This document shows positions 1-12,300 of a DNA stretch of 64,000 nucleotides, piece after piece. The stretch lies in the NCBI GenBank assembly GCA_963971405.1, contig OZ020491.1:14006855-14070854 (forward strand). Direction: 5' to 3'. The notes beneath the pieces are model-generated. The model saw only the letters and a list, made by a program, of their open reading frames with translations, made no database searches and was not told where the DNA came from. The position numbers were made by a program, and so were the translations under genes. Source of the DNA: Psococerastis gibbosa. Lineage: Eukaryota; Arthropoda; Insecta; Psocodea; Psocidae. Each line of letters opens with the position of its first letter. The first letter of the stretch is position 1.

Positions 1-100
1 ATAATGTCCGAAATCCATGGGGTCGTTGGCATTGGGCAAGGGACCTATGGGCCACTATAAGTAGACCTGGGTCCAAAAGTCATTTAAAAAAAATAGCCTA
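1..100 (+). repeat. Dispersed repeat, copy 1 (pair with 14338-14450)
   Basis: The stretch with 'ccgaaatcc', 'tggggtc' and 'gggccacta' recurs in the same orientation at about 14345-14440, where it follows an AAT microsatellite. This looks like the 3' part of a retroelement family. No coding content is visible. Confidence 0.45.
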
Positions 101-137
101 ACCTAACCTCTTAAATGATGTTCTTGTAATTTTGCAG

Positions 138-332
138 AAAGAAGTGCTGCAGGGTGTTTTGGGGAAATCTTCCGATAATGTGCTATTTGCATCGGTCACT
201 GACCACTTTGAACTCTGCCTCGCCAAATGTAGAACAAGTTCGCAAAGTGTGAGACACGAAAATTCTTACAGAGACCCGTCTGCTAAACACTGCTATGGTG
301 AAACACCTCTAGAAGATCCTCCCCCATCTTGA
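138..332 (+). CDS. Terminal coding exon of an unidentified gene
   Basis: A pyrimidine-rich acceptor (tttgcag, AG at 136-137) opens a 64-codon frame that ends with TGA at 330-332. The peptide begins [10 protein letters not shown], contains a Cys-rich hydrophilic middle ([10 protein letters not shown], then AKHCYGE) and ends DPPPS. The amino-acid composition and clean acceptor look like a real last exon; the remainder of the gene would lie left of the window. I do not recognise the family. A SINE-embedded AATAAA at 552-557 is a possible polyadenylation signal. It could instead be a chance open frame. Confidence 0.45.
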   Translation, partial: KEVLQGVLGKSSDNVLFASVTDHFELCLAKCRTSSQSVRHENSYRDPSAKHCYGETPLEDPPPS

Positions 333-454
333 AGGTACGAAAGTAAAAATGTAACTCTTAAGAGGAGTATAAACATCGTATGTATTCAATAACTGTCCCT
401 CACACTCTTTCTCCTTTTAAAAGCCTCTTCTATCGAACATTGGCTATCATCATC

Positions 455-580
455 ACATTTTCTGGCCATGCTTCGGAGGGCATGTAAAGCAAGCGGTCCC
501 GGGCCTTCTTAGAGAGGGCTTTATTCCGCTAAGTTGGCTTAGTAATAGAAACAATAAAAAGTCCTTATTTATTTATTTAT
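455..580 (+). repeat. tRNA-derived SINE, 3' part only
   Basis: The segment runs from 'acattttctggccatgcttc' to the 'ttatttatttattt' tail and matches the 3' body of the complete SINE at 7979-8195. The tRNA-like head with A and B boxes is missing. A small change in the tail creates AATAAA at 552-557. Confidence 0.7.
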
Positions 581-720
581 CATGGCAATTTGGAGCTTGG
601 ACACTGCTGCTTTGAAAAGGGAAGTCGGGAAGTTGCCAAACCACTGCCTCAGGTTTTTCAACCAGGATGTTCTTCTGCCAGCAGCCTGATCATGGCGATT
701 ATAATTACGCGTAATGGTGT

Positions 721-868
721 TAGGCCTGGTGTCCACATACGTCAATCGTCAATGCGAAATATGAAGAATTGAAGGATTAGTAGACATTAAAGTCATACTA
801 AAAATTCTGCTACCACGTCAAAACCATATTTCTCATTGACGATTGACGTATGTGGAAACCCCGCCTTA
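721..868. mobile_element. Palindromic MITE, TAAGGCGGGG family
   Basis: The inverted ends read roughly TTAGGCCTGG...CATACGTCAATCGTCAAT and its reverse complement, ending CCCCGCCTTA at 868. The copy at 55975-56121 is nearly the same sequence. TA at each end suggests a TA target duplication, as for Tc1/mariner relatives. It has no coding capacity. It contains the motif CTGCTACCACGTCAA that is shared with other MITEs in this window. Confidence 0.75.
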
Positions 869-1210
869 ACTCAATTGTTTAAAATAAATGAACAGCAAAT
901 TTCAGAATTTTTTAAATTGTGATGTTGCCAATACTGAAGAACTGAACTGACGCGACGGTGCCTTAGCAAATAAAAATAGCAAATATAAACACATATCGCC
1001 CTAGAAATAAACAAGTTTTAATTGTGAATTAATATATTAAAGATTATAAATAATTTGTCTAAATGTAAGGCAGAAAAAATAAAGAAAATATAGCCGAAGG
1101 TCATTCAATTCTTTAAATAGACACAATTTGAAGTTTCCGCGCATAGCACTCTTGCAACGATTACCAACATCAAAAATTTAAAAATTCTGAAATTTGCTGT
1201 TCATTTATTT

Positions 1211-1353
1211 TAGGCGTGGATTCCACCAACGTCAATAGTGGTAGTAAATGTTTATTGACGTGGTCGCAGACATTTTTAGACAGTCTAAAAATGTCTGCTA
1301 CCACGTCAAAAAACATTTACTATCACTATTGACGTTGATGGAATCTCCACCTT
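1211..1353. mobile_element. Near-perfect palindromic MITE
   Basis: The arms (TAGGCGTGGATTCCACCAAC... and its complement ending CCACCTTA) pair over almost the full length, with the centre at the 'agacagtct' near 1280. TA borders fit the same family as 721-868. It abuts the next element at 1353. Confidence 0.75.
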
Positions 1354-1914
1354 AGGTGCTTATTCCGCCTACGTCAATAGTGCATAGTAAATGCAGTATT
1401 GACGGACATTTCAATTTTACTCTGCGCCATAGTTAAAAACTTAAAATTGATCAATGATCATAGAGTAAAATCACGCGCTGTAAACAATAAAAAACTAAAA
1501 TGGCGTCTTGGAATATGTTAAGTACAAACTAAGGCACTATATACCCGGGTATTGTCATCCGCCATGTTGTATCCCATATTTCCTATATGGTAAGTATTGT
1601 AAGAAAAGTAAAAGATTGAAAAATATTGAAAAAACGAATATATACATTTTAGTATTTTCTTATGAACTACTTCCCTAATTGGTAGCACGTTTTTAAATAA
1701 TAATAAATAAACAACGTTAAATTTCTAAAAATTAATAGGTAAACACCCAATGCTTGGCTTATACACCAGACTTATAATGGATACAACATGGCGGATGACA
1801 ATACCTGTCTAATATAGAGCCCTAGTACAAACATTTTAATAGATTGTTTATAAAACAGTTTTCATCCATTAAACAGATCGGTGCACTATTGACGTAGGTG
1901 GAATAAGCGCCTTA
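1353..1914. mobile_element. MITE with CACTATTGACGTAGG ends, interrupted by a nested element
   Basis: The inverted ends AGGTGCTTATTCCGCCTACG and its complement (to CGCCTTA at 1914) enclose the same interior as the copy at 3393-3855, including 'ttttactct', 'aaaatggcgtc' and 'aagtacaaacattttaatag'. Comparison with that copy shows that 1530-1823 is a later insertion. Confidence 0.7.
1530..1823. mobile_element. Nested 294-bp MITE with 9-bp target duplication
   Basis: AGTACAAAC occurs at 1521-1529 and again at 1824-1832, while the uninterrupted copy near 3550-3570 has it once. The inserted DNA has inverted ends sharing GGTATTGTCATCCGCCATGT. A 9-bp duplication is typical of Mutator-like elements, but no transposase is present, so the superfamily is an inference. 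Confidence 0.7.
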
Positions 1915-2624
1915 TACAATTGAATTAATACCATCACGTGACATGGTATTATATTAACCCCGGTATTATTATCGCCATGATCAGGCTGCAGCAGGAGCAC
2001 TCGGTCCTATCTTCTCTTGGATTATAACATGCATTTTTCGTTCCCCATCACATGACCGAAATACGAGTACTTCTGTTTCTTAACCGCCAGCAGCAACTCT
2101 GCTTCTCTGCTTCTGTATCCATTCACCTCAGGACCTCACTATTAGGGACTCCTCAAGATATGCGCAGCAGTGGTCTGTCTATCCTCATTTCAAATGCAAT
2201 GATTCTATTTTCCATAGCTATCTTAACAGTATAGAAGTATAGTATACCTATTTTCATATCTCAAAAGGACATAGTAGACATTAGTCACATCTGGTTCGAA
2301 CCTAAATCTGATTCTTTTTAGATAAACATTTTATGTACCCTATCATAAGGAATTTGTAATGTTTGTTGGGTTCCAGACATTATTTTTTGTGGAATAGAAA
2401 TAATTTATATCGTGGCATAATCTGGAAATTTATTGTACTTTTAATGCAAATTGAATAAATACATTTTCCGCGCCTTATCTCCTACGGGAAGTCAGTGGTG
2501 CGGTATTGGTGCTTCCACAGCCCTCAATCTAGGGCATCTTAGTGTGAGTTGTTCCAAATCTGCCAGGATCTTTCTCGGCAGCGTCATCTTCGTCCATCTA
2601 TCTACATCAATCTATGTTTTTTTT

Positions 2625-2946
2625 TAGGCGGGTTTCCACCGACCTCTCATTGCCTCAAAATGACATTGACGGAAATTTTTGTTTTACTCTATGCCATAGT
2701 TAAAATTGATCAATCATCATAGAGTAAAACACAAACAAACAAACTAAAATTAAAAAATGGCGTCATGGGATATGTTAAGTACAAACATTTTAATAGATTT
2801 CTAAAAAAGAAAAATTCAAATTTCCGTCAAGGTCATTTGCATTCTGCAATGAGAGGTCGTCGGAAACCCCGCCTAAGTCTTGAATGTCTGCTACCACGTC
2901 AACGTGTGTGCATTCTGCAATGAGAGGTCGGTGGAAACCCCGCCTA
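2625..2946. mobile_element. MITE (2625-2875) followed by a second right-end fragment
   Basis: TAGGCGGGTTTCCACCGACC at the left pairs with the complement of GAGAGGTCGTCGGAAACCCC at the right (TA at 2874-2875). A second, partial copy of the right end (GCAATGAGAGGTCGGTGG...CCGCCTA) ends at 2946, with the shared motif TCTGCTACCACGTCAA just before it. Confidence 0.7.
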
Positions 2947-2959
2947 AGGAAAGATTAAC

Positions 2960-3107
2960 TCGACAAGCAAGTTAATGCATGCATCGCATGAAGTTGCCTC
3001 TGTCGGTAATACCTGTGTTGAGTTACGACAGGCCTCCGATCACGTGGTGTGTAGAGACTCACACGAGCAAGCTGTCAATTATGCCGACTTATAATCTGGG
3101 AATATTA
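2960..3107. repeat. Dispersed repeat family R2, copy 1
   Basis: The sequence around 'acctgtgttgagttacgaca' and 'gtagagactc' recurs at 10733-10875, 13992-14132 and 27630-27770, always ending near 'gccatcgaagtc' or a relative. It is probably a short retroelement; no A and B boxes are recognisable. Confidence 0.6.
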
Positions 3108-3230
3108 AATATATATACTATGCATGGTAGTTTAAATCTATTGATTTACTATGCATCTTCCCGGAGCATCTGCCATCGATGTTCGTACTTTGAAATGCAA
3201 TAGAATTATTAAAGAATTGATTTGTTTCAG

Positions 3231-3359
3231 ACTGCTTATTGTGCCCACCATGACAGCCCGGAAGCTCCTAGTCAATGACAGTGATTTCGATGATGAAGAA
3301 TGGTGCGATGATTGGCAAAGCTATTCTGATGATAACTTATTTTTATACACATCGAAAAG
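3231..3359 (+). CDS. GGT1: Candidate first coding exon of GGT
   Basis: The acceptor tttgtttcag (ending 3230) precedes 19 nt of leader and an ATG at 3250 in good context (cccaccATGa). The frame encodes an acidic stretch (NDSDFDDEEW, SYSDDN) and reaches a donor AAAAG|GTAGGA at 3360. It leaves two codon bases, exactly what the next GGT exon needs (it begins with one base), giving a serine at the join. An acidic cytoplasmic tail before the membrane anchor is plausible. A non-coding exon should lie upstream. It might instead belong to another gene. Confidence 0.5.
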
Positions 3360-6300
3360 GTAGGATCTAATTGAATTGTTTTAATATCTTGTTAGGCGCT
3401 TATTCCACATACGTCATTAGTCAATAGTAAATATGGTATTGACGGACATTTCAATTTTACTCTATGCTATTATTAAAATTGATCAATGATCATAGAGTAA
3501 AATCACGCGCTGCAAACAATAACAAACTAAAATGGCGTCATGGAATATGTTAAGTACAAACATTTTAATAGATTGTTTATAAAACAGTTTTCATCCATTA
3601 AACAGATCGGTGAAGGTCTTCGGATATCCTACTATTATTAGGTTTTATTAAAAATAATAAGTGTACGAAGAAAACAAATACAAACAAAATTTCAAAAAAC
3701 AAGTGCAAACAAATTTCAAAAATTTGGCGCATACGGTACGTGTCAATAGAAGAAAAGTGATCAATAGTTGAAAAAACATGTGGAATGTAGTGTATCAATG
3801 AAAAATTTCCATCAATACCATATTTACTATTTACTATAGTGGAATATGCTCCTTTGGTAAATAACAATATTTTAGGCATTGTTTGGATTTCATAAGTGCT
3901 AGTGTCATTCAATTCTGATTGTATTTAAATTGGTTTTGCTTCTTTAAGATAACCGGTAACGGTTCATGGCATTCTTAGGCCCGGTACACAAGGACGATTC
4001 TTCCAGTCGCGATTCTTTAGGGATAGGGCTTAGTGAATGGTCTGTGCAAAGCCATAGAGTCTTCAGAATCTTCTGAATATGTGATCTGGCGTGTCTAGGG
4101 AAATTTTTGTGCGGTCGGCTTCACGCCAGCTTCCAAAATCAACAAGAAATCTGCTGATCTTCAAATATTTATTCAATGAAAAAATAATTTAATTAATTAA
4201 TTAGGAGTATTTTGCGCTTTAGAAGTAAGCGTCCAGTACCTAACCTAACTGGCGTGACCGTAGCTATTGTATATATTCCTAAACTGCGACTAAGCCTACT
4301 TGACATGTACTAACAGTTGTCCATGTTCTGTCACGCTAGTCTCATTATGGTGACTTGCGTGATATTTCTATTTATATAAATCACGATGACTTTCAAAAAT
4401 TGTAATCTGTAATTTGTCTAAACGTTGTGTGATAAAACCTGTGAAAATCTTATTCTTATCGTCAAGGTTCTTGGATTTAACAACTATTAACTTTTATAGT
4501 TTGTTTTTGTGCCGCCGGCATGTTTTCTGACTTTTTCAAATTATCAGAAGTATCAAAATTTTATAAATTTGTTAGCCTCATAATCTGTTTTAAGGGATGG
4601 AAAGTCATAAAATAGGGGTGGCGGTTTCTCCTACCCATATAGATGATCAAATACTTCATAATTAAAGTAAACCAGAACCCATTCTGCACAAGCGCCGACC
4701 CCGCTTCCCCCTTTTAAAACGTTGACGGAGTGGCCCTCACAATAGCTCACCTTCTTCTCGATTGCCCAACCTACTCGGTCCAACGAGCCTCCGTCCTACG
4801 AGCACCCTGCTCCCTCTCCGATGCTCTAGGAAACAAAATAACAGCCACAAATAATATCATTCAATTCCTAAGAGCCACCGGTCTCTTCTTCAACATTTAA
4901 CCATCCCCCCCCCCTCCCCACTACTTACACAACAGAACGGATAACTCTCTACCACTAAATAATCGGTAAACATTCCCAATTTCCTAGCGCAAATTCCAAA
5001 CAGGGACCGCGCTTTAAACAAAAAAAAAAAAAAAAAAAACGTTGAGTATGAACTTTTGTGTATCACATTATTGTCAGTTTCACTGGCCGCCATCTTGTAA
5101 CAAATGGCCGGATCTAACTGGTTAACGGACTCGATCAAGACATTTGTATGATAAATTTTTGTGTCAAGTTTCATCTATATCGGATAATATCTACGGAAGT
5201 TATAGTGTTTCCTAAAACCCATATATACATACAGTACATATACAACATTTTGAAAGGGGTTGTTTTAGACTCAGGGGGTCATGGAATGAAAACATATGAA
5301 GGCATTTTCTGGAAGTCGAGCATTAGTCGCCGTCTCAAGGTAGATGAAACCTCCCTTAAAAACAGTGGCACAACAACCCAGTGAGGATCTAGGTCTGAGG
5401 ACTGATAGAGTATTCTCCCTCTTGACCGCCACTCTATTTTAGAAGAAAAAAAAACAGGCCCGGCAGCCGCATTTTTCCCTTGAAGGTAAGGTACCCATAG
5501 GGTTGTGTGGTCCCAGGGTAGTCGGAAAATTTTTCCTATTATGACGAGTTTTGAACTTTCTTCCGTTTCACAGTCTAGTTCTCGACTGTCTGGACTACTC
5601 CTCACACTGACGCCAGTCATATACAAAGCTCAAATCCCGCAATGTAAAACCCTAGGATAGGCTTATTTTTTAAGCTTGTAGTCCAGTCGTGATGTCACCT
5701 TCAGAATATTCAGTTATGTTGTCCCACACTTATGAATATTGAATGTAGGGTAACCATACGAACCCAAAATAGACGATCGGCGAAGGGTATTGCATTCCCG
5801 CGATTTTTGTCTTCTTCGTCTTCCCCCTTAATGGGGGGGGGGGGGGTCGTCCCGCGATTTTTGTCATATTATCGAAAATCCATTTACAATTGACCAAAGC
5901 ACCCATGACATGAATAAGAGACAGAAGTGACTTGGGCAAAAATTGAACCACTTTATATAGTAACAGTTAAGCATTGGGGATTAGATTTCTTATCGTTACA
6001 GCTGGTATATAGGCTATGACCGCAGTGGCGATTTTATCTACTTCCATTAGCCAAAATATTGTTCAAATCATTATTGATTGCCAATAATTATTTGCTCGCA
6101 TTCATAGAGGTAAGTCGTAGCCTCGAGGACTTCAGAGAAGTGACAAGCCAGTTTTACTTCGTACCTGTAGCATTAATCGAGGTCGGTATATAGAAATATT
6201 TGCCCACAGACTGCTACATTTGCTCGTTGAAATTTCTAGCTATACTATATTCAAAAGCCGTGGACCATTTATCAAAAACTTCTCTGGCTTTTCTTTGATT

Positions 6301-9300
6301 GAAGGAGGGGTTTTTTCGAGGTACGTTCCAGGCAATGGCGGATGTAGACTTCTCGTTTGGGGTGGGGGGGGGGGGTGGGGGGGTAGTTTACTATTTTAAC
6401 CATACGGTATACTTGCGTGGTTCGTGGGGAGAAGGGTCCATACATACAGATATTATGGGGTTCTGTAGGCGGGGGGGGGGGGGTCCAAGGTATCCTCCAC
6501 TTTTGAAAATTGGATTAACGTAACACTGGGGTTTATTCAATTGTATTAAACAAATGAGTGGAAAATGCGCGGTAAATTCAAAAAATTAATCAAAGGCTAC
6601 ATTTTAGGTGAGTTTTGAATTTTTTTTCTCCCTTAGATGTAGACACATTAAATTAATATTCTTATTATATTTCAAAATTCTACCTGTACATTTGAATGTT
6701 AATTAGTGTTTCCTTCAATTATAAAACAATTCAACCATTCTCTTGTATTCCATTAATTTATTCATTTGAATTTCCCGCTTATATTTTATACGTGGCTCCT
6801 TACTAATGCGGTATTAAAAAATACCTCGGTGTTAGATTAATCACCCAAATCACCATAATAGGGCTGCAGGAGTGGATCCACTCGTTTGACACGCTTACCT
6901 TAAGAGGCAATTGGACACCTGGACGTTTTTTTGTACGAAGTAAAATTTCTGGTAAAATTCCGATCATAGAGCCATAAATGCGTACTTAGTAGAAGAATTC
7001 TCGCTCTACATTTTAATACATAGTATGTAGGCCCGGGACCGCCTGCTGTACATATCCTCCAAAGCATTTCCAGAAAATGTAGATAGTGTGGGACTCGAAC
7101 CAATAACCTTTCGGGTAAAAGTCGGAGTCTGTACCACTACTCTACATGTCTTGATTAACTTCTATAGGCACAGAAGAGGATCCTATACCAATCCTTAGGC
7201 ATTAACCCTTCACGGGTTGTCACGAGACACTTCCTCTCATTGTGGCAACAGTTGTTATCACCCACTAGTGATGAACTGTTTTCCTTAATTGCCCGCTATC
7301 AGCCTGTTCTTATTGGGAGACATACAAGTAAATATCTTATATGTAAGGAGGGTGTTTGCATTATAGCTGTTCATAACCTTGCATTCGAATTATAGTACGC
7401 TTAACTAACAATGTAGACTCTCCATTATACAGAGATAGTACTAGCCGACTCATGGTTGAATGTCATTGGTGTAAACCCTGAATACTTGTCTATGCAGTCT
7501 CATCACAGTTCACCGTACCTTCGAGTCCATACCGGTACCGCCGTTTTTTTTTTTTTTTTTTTTAAGTAGTATCTGCATAGACTCGCGGTTTTCGCGTGTG
7601 TTTTCCGTACAATGTTTATCAGGTAGACTTATTTTAATTCTTTGAAAATGTCAAGGTTATGATTTGTTTGAACACAGTATTCACTTTTATTGTGTAGATA
7701 AAAACCTACAAGAAAATAAATAAAGGTTTAGTGTTGGTGTTCTGTGTCTTCGCTGCCTTAGTTGGTATACTTGTGCGAGTACCCGCTGTGATCGTTCATC
7801 CCCATTTTTTTAGTGGACGCCTAACCCTAAAATATCCCTTTCGGCTCTGGCCGATCAGGTATTGGGAGATTCCATGGAAGCGCACGCCCCGCTTCGCGGG
7901 GCGGTGGTTTCTTCGAAGTCGCAGATGGGTCTCAATAGGTAGATGAATCTCCCTAAAAATATTTTGAAAGCATATTGTCAAGACATGTAGCGTAGTGGTA
8001 CGGACTCTGGCTTTCACCCGAAAGGTTGTTGGTTCGATTCCCACACTTGCTACAATTTTTGGCCATGCTTCGGTGGTCATGTAAAGCAGGCGGTCCCGTG
8101 CCTTCCTAGTTGAGTGTTAGAGAGGGCTTTATTGTCCTAGCTCCGCTAGCTTGGCTTAGTAATAGAACAAAAAAGTCATTATTTATTTATTTATTGTATA
8201 TTCATGCTTACCTATTGTAAATCTGGTTTTCTCTACACGATGATTATGCTCAGCGTTTACCTGGCACAGGAACGTAGCCAGGGAGCCGAGATGTAAAAAA
8301 AAGAAAAAATTCTTGCATTGTTCTGTTTGATGTTTCACCTGTAATTTTTTCTCCCTCTAAAAACACTAAAACTGTGTGTTTTTGTATGAAAATTCTTAAA
8401 CATTTCCGGTGGGGGGCGGACCCACCGTTTTACCCCTGGTAGTTAGCCCCTCCCGAAATAAAATCCTGGCTACTTGCTTGACCTGTCATCTCTGTATTCA
8501 GTCTATAGAAATTATTAGGATGCCGGTGTATCCAGGGACGGATCCAGCCCATTTGGGGGGGGGGGGTAGTTAAAAAAATAGGAAAAACATATGTTGTATC
8601 GATTAAATCAGAGGTTAATAAATTAACTTACAATAGATTCACCAATATTTTTTTTTGGGGGGGGGGCAGCTACCCCCTGCCCCCTGTATCCATCCATAAG
8701 AAAATAAGTTATTCGTTTAAGTGTGTGTATTGTGTATTATCCATTCCTATTGGTACTTAACCATTACTTGCAATCTAATTATTTAATCGATTAATAATAG
8801 TATTATTGTAGTTCCATTTATGAGTTACTGTGCTAAAACGAAACTGGTAGGTACCTATTTAATTTCCCACAGGAAAAATGACGGGTATCAATTACTGGTT
8901 AATTATTAGAAAATATATTATGTCGAGGCATATCCAGAAAATAAGTATACTGAATTTTTGTAGGGTTTTAATTTTTTAATTCTACAAAAAAAAACACGTG
9001 ATACCTACTTCAGTACATAATGCAAGTTATTTTTCGACATAGTCACCATTCCTCTTTATGCAGGAGGTCTAGCGGGGTATCAATTGTTTTGATGCCTTCC
9101 TCGAAGTAGTTACCCGCCAACCCCTTCGTCCACTTCTTCACCTCCTCCTCTAGCTCCTCGTCGCTTGAAAACCCACCCATGTGCAACTTCATGGAGGTAA
9201 ATGGTAGTCTGAAGGTGTTAGATCAGGGGAAGGCACGGGATGATTTAGGACATCCTATTTAAACGAGGCGAGTAAGTTAGTTCCTTTGTGGCGTTGGCCA

Positions 9301-12300
9301 TGTGTGGACGTGTGGTCTGGCATTCTCGTTAAGCAGACAGACTCCATTAGTCAGCATGCCCCTCTTGTTCTGAATCGCCCTCATCAATTTTTTTAGGGTC
9401 TCTTTTTAGGTTTTCCCTTCCAAACGAGATAACGGATGACGCCGGTTATTTCCCCCTTGGGAGAAGACTGGAATGATAGTGTTTACGAAACAAGTTGTAG
9501 CGTCAACAGTTCCGTATCGTATATCGTATATCGTATATATAGATCGTACCGATCTCGAACCGGTCTCGTTGCAAATGGGATGAGTCTGGTTACATTGCAG
9601 TGTTGCCAACATGAGGAACATAAAACCAAATAAAAGACATACTTTCTGGATATGCCTCGTACTTTGATACCAGGCCAAATAAGAAGTTGTTCCTAATATG
9701 GGAAATTAAGACAAACTGGATAGTGCATTATTAGTTCAATATGTATAACATCGTAACACAGCTTTCGAGAAGAAGTCATTGATCGTAGGTTGGCATAGGG
9801 CGTTCTATGAAGCAATCAGTCATATGAGACCCGAGTCGTCTATAAAATTTTAAAATAAATCTAACATTGACTAACTAGATGAAAAATGATCAAGTTTTTG
9901 GGTGTCAGTCACTTCGAACACCTACCCCGTGATCACCTTTGACCTTGCCAAAATTCCCTCAAGCTTTTGGATTGTTATTTATAGCCTGGTGAAGGTAGAC
10001 ATAAAAATAGGGGTCACCTAAATTTAGGTACACCATACATCCACCATTATGGTGTATACATACACATGCTCTATATTGTGGTACCGGTACACAATTACCA
10101 ATAAAATACCGAAAGTCCCAAAGCTCCCATGTGTGCTAAAAACAGTTTTGATGGTCAAAGTTTTCTGTTTTTTTTTCTCGTAACCAGTAAGTTTTATCAA
10201 TAAAATAGTTCAATAGTTAATTGTAGATCATAATATTATCTATTATATATTACTTTTTCATGAGTCACAATTTCTGAGATTGTAAGAGTGACACTGGTCA
10301 TCTGTCAGGCATGTGAATCGATGCTTTGGGTTAGAGTAAATCATGACTTAGAAGCGACCATGGTTGCATAGGCTGGAGAGCTCATTATGCATGGCTATCG
10401 TTATTTATTCAGTAATAAATCCGAAAGTGAAACATGGTTCGATTCCCTTGACTGCATCCTATTTCTTTCAATGTCTTGTCAAACGACTGTCCGCATGTGA
10501 CGGAAATTAGCCTAATCACCGTTTAAATTTTAATTCTGCATTCAACTTGAAGGGCCTTCGTTGCAATGTCATATACAGTACATCATGATAGGTATACGCG
10601 GATACAATGTATAGTACGAGCGAGTACATCGGGCGAGTAACTTTTATTGGAGTAAAATAGTCTTTCTGAGCTTACATTTTTTGTTGTTTATTTATTTATT
10701 TATTTATATAAAAGGCTAATCGCGTACAAACAATTCAATGAATGTATCCAATTGACCTCTTCAGGCGCCTCAGTATGTTAGTACCCGTGTTGAGTTACGG
10801 CACGTCTCCGATGGCATGGCTTGTAGAGACTAGCATAAGTATAAGCACGCTACCACTTTGCCATCGAAGTCATGGTAAATAATTGTGCCATATAAATGGA
10901 GACCATGACGCTCAAATACGAACCTGGCACCCTCTTATTTCGCAGGGAATACCTACCCAGAGCTGAGCAAGCTCAGTACTGTATAGTACACAGCACAGTT
11001 TTGTTAGTAGGCTACACAGTTTAAAATAAAAATAAATAAATAAATATTGACTTTTTTGTTCTATTACTAAGCCAACCTAGCGGAGTTGTAAAGCCCTCTC
11101 TTACACTCAACTAGGAAGACTCGGGTCCGTCTGCTTTACATGCCCTCCAAATCATGGCCAGAAAATGTAGCAAGTGTGGGACTCGAACCACCAACCTTTC
11201 GGGTGAAAGTCGGAGTCTGTACCACTACTCTACAAGTCCTGACCTAACCAGTTTAGAACAGTATAGCTGAGTCGCGTCATCGGTGAAGTTGAAGTGCCCG
11301 GATGTGAGGGCCATAAATGGTTTCTCTTTGACATATAAGGACTCATACAACAGTATGGACATGTAGAGTAGTGGTACAGACTTCGACTTTCACCCGAAAG
11401 GTTGGTGGTTCGAGTCCCAGACTTGCTATATTTTCTTGCCATGCTTTGGAGGACATGTAGGGCAGGCGGTCCCGGGCTTTCCTAGTTGAGTGTAAGAAAG
11501 GCCTTAATAGCCATAACTCCGCTAGATTGACTTAGTAATACAACAAAAGGTCAATATTTATTTATTTATTAGTATATGTCCGCCAGCAAAATTTCCAAAA
11601 CTTTAGCCGTAGTTCCTCACAAAAGTACAAGTACACTTGCTACATTTTCTGGCCATGCTTCGGAGGGCATATAAAGCAGGCGGTTCCGGGTCTTCCTAGT
11701 TGAGTGTAAGAGAGGGCTTTGTAGCCCTAACTCCGCTAGGTTGGCTTAGTAATAGAACAAAAAGTCCTTATTTGTTTATTTATTTAAGTACACTTGCCGC
11801 AAATGACCAGTATAAAGTACATGATGCGCGTAGTGCCTAATTTAATATTGGAAGTGGGCCAATAATGTTTGCCCCTTTCCTCTATAGCATTTAACCTACA
11901 TTGCTACTACCGGTCTATAGAGGCATCACAGTTGTTGTCACACTAAGCATGCAAATGCATATATTTGGTTCATTTTTCATGCCCTCTTCTTTAGTCACAA
12001 TTTATTGATTGTTTTGCATACGCTCTCCTTGGGGGTCCACTAGCATTGGTGCCCTCAATGGTGCCTTCTACTATGGTGAGGACATGCTACGTAGAAAATG
12101 AGCACCCCAAAATTTGGTGTTTTTATTTTTATTTTTTTGCTTTCCAATTTATACGTAGTATAAGGAAAGCTTTGTGACGGTCGAAATTTTCGATTCCGAG
12201 ATTTCAACGGATTTACACGTATTGAGGTCCCAGGAACCCAAAAAAGTGTTTTTTACTAAATGTCTGTCTGTCTGTCTGTCTGTTCGTCGATTTCCGGGCA

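Noticed and set aside
3598..3912. 104-codon minus-strand frame
   Set aside because: It falls inside a MITE and has a low-complexity Phe/Leu-rich sequence.
5086..5097. GCCGCCATCTTG as a YY1-type promoter element
   Set aside because: No exon or start region follows on either strand; similar strings occur by chance in other introns here.
7979..8060. Functional tRNA gene
   Set aside because: It has A and B boxes but no plausible cloverleaf ending, and is repeated with a constant non-tRNA body, so it is a SINE.
7796..8080. 94-codon minus-strand frame
   Set aside because: It overlaps the complement of the SINE head (the SVGIEPTTFRVKA peptide comes from the B-box region), not a gene.
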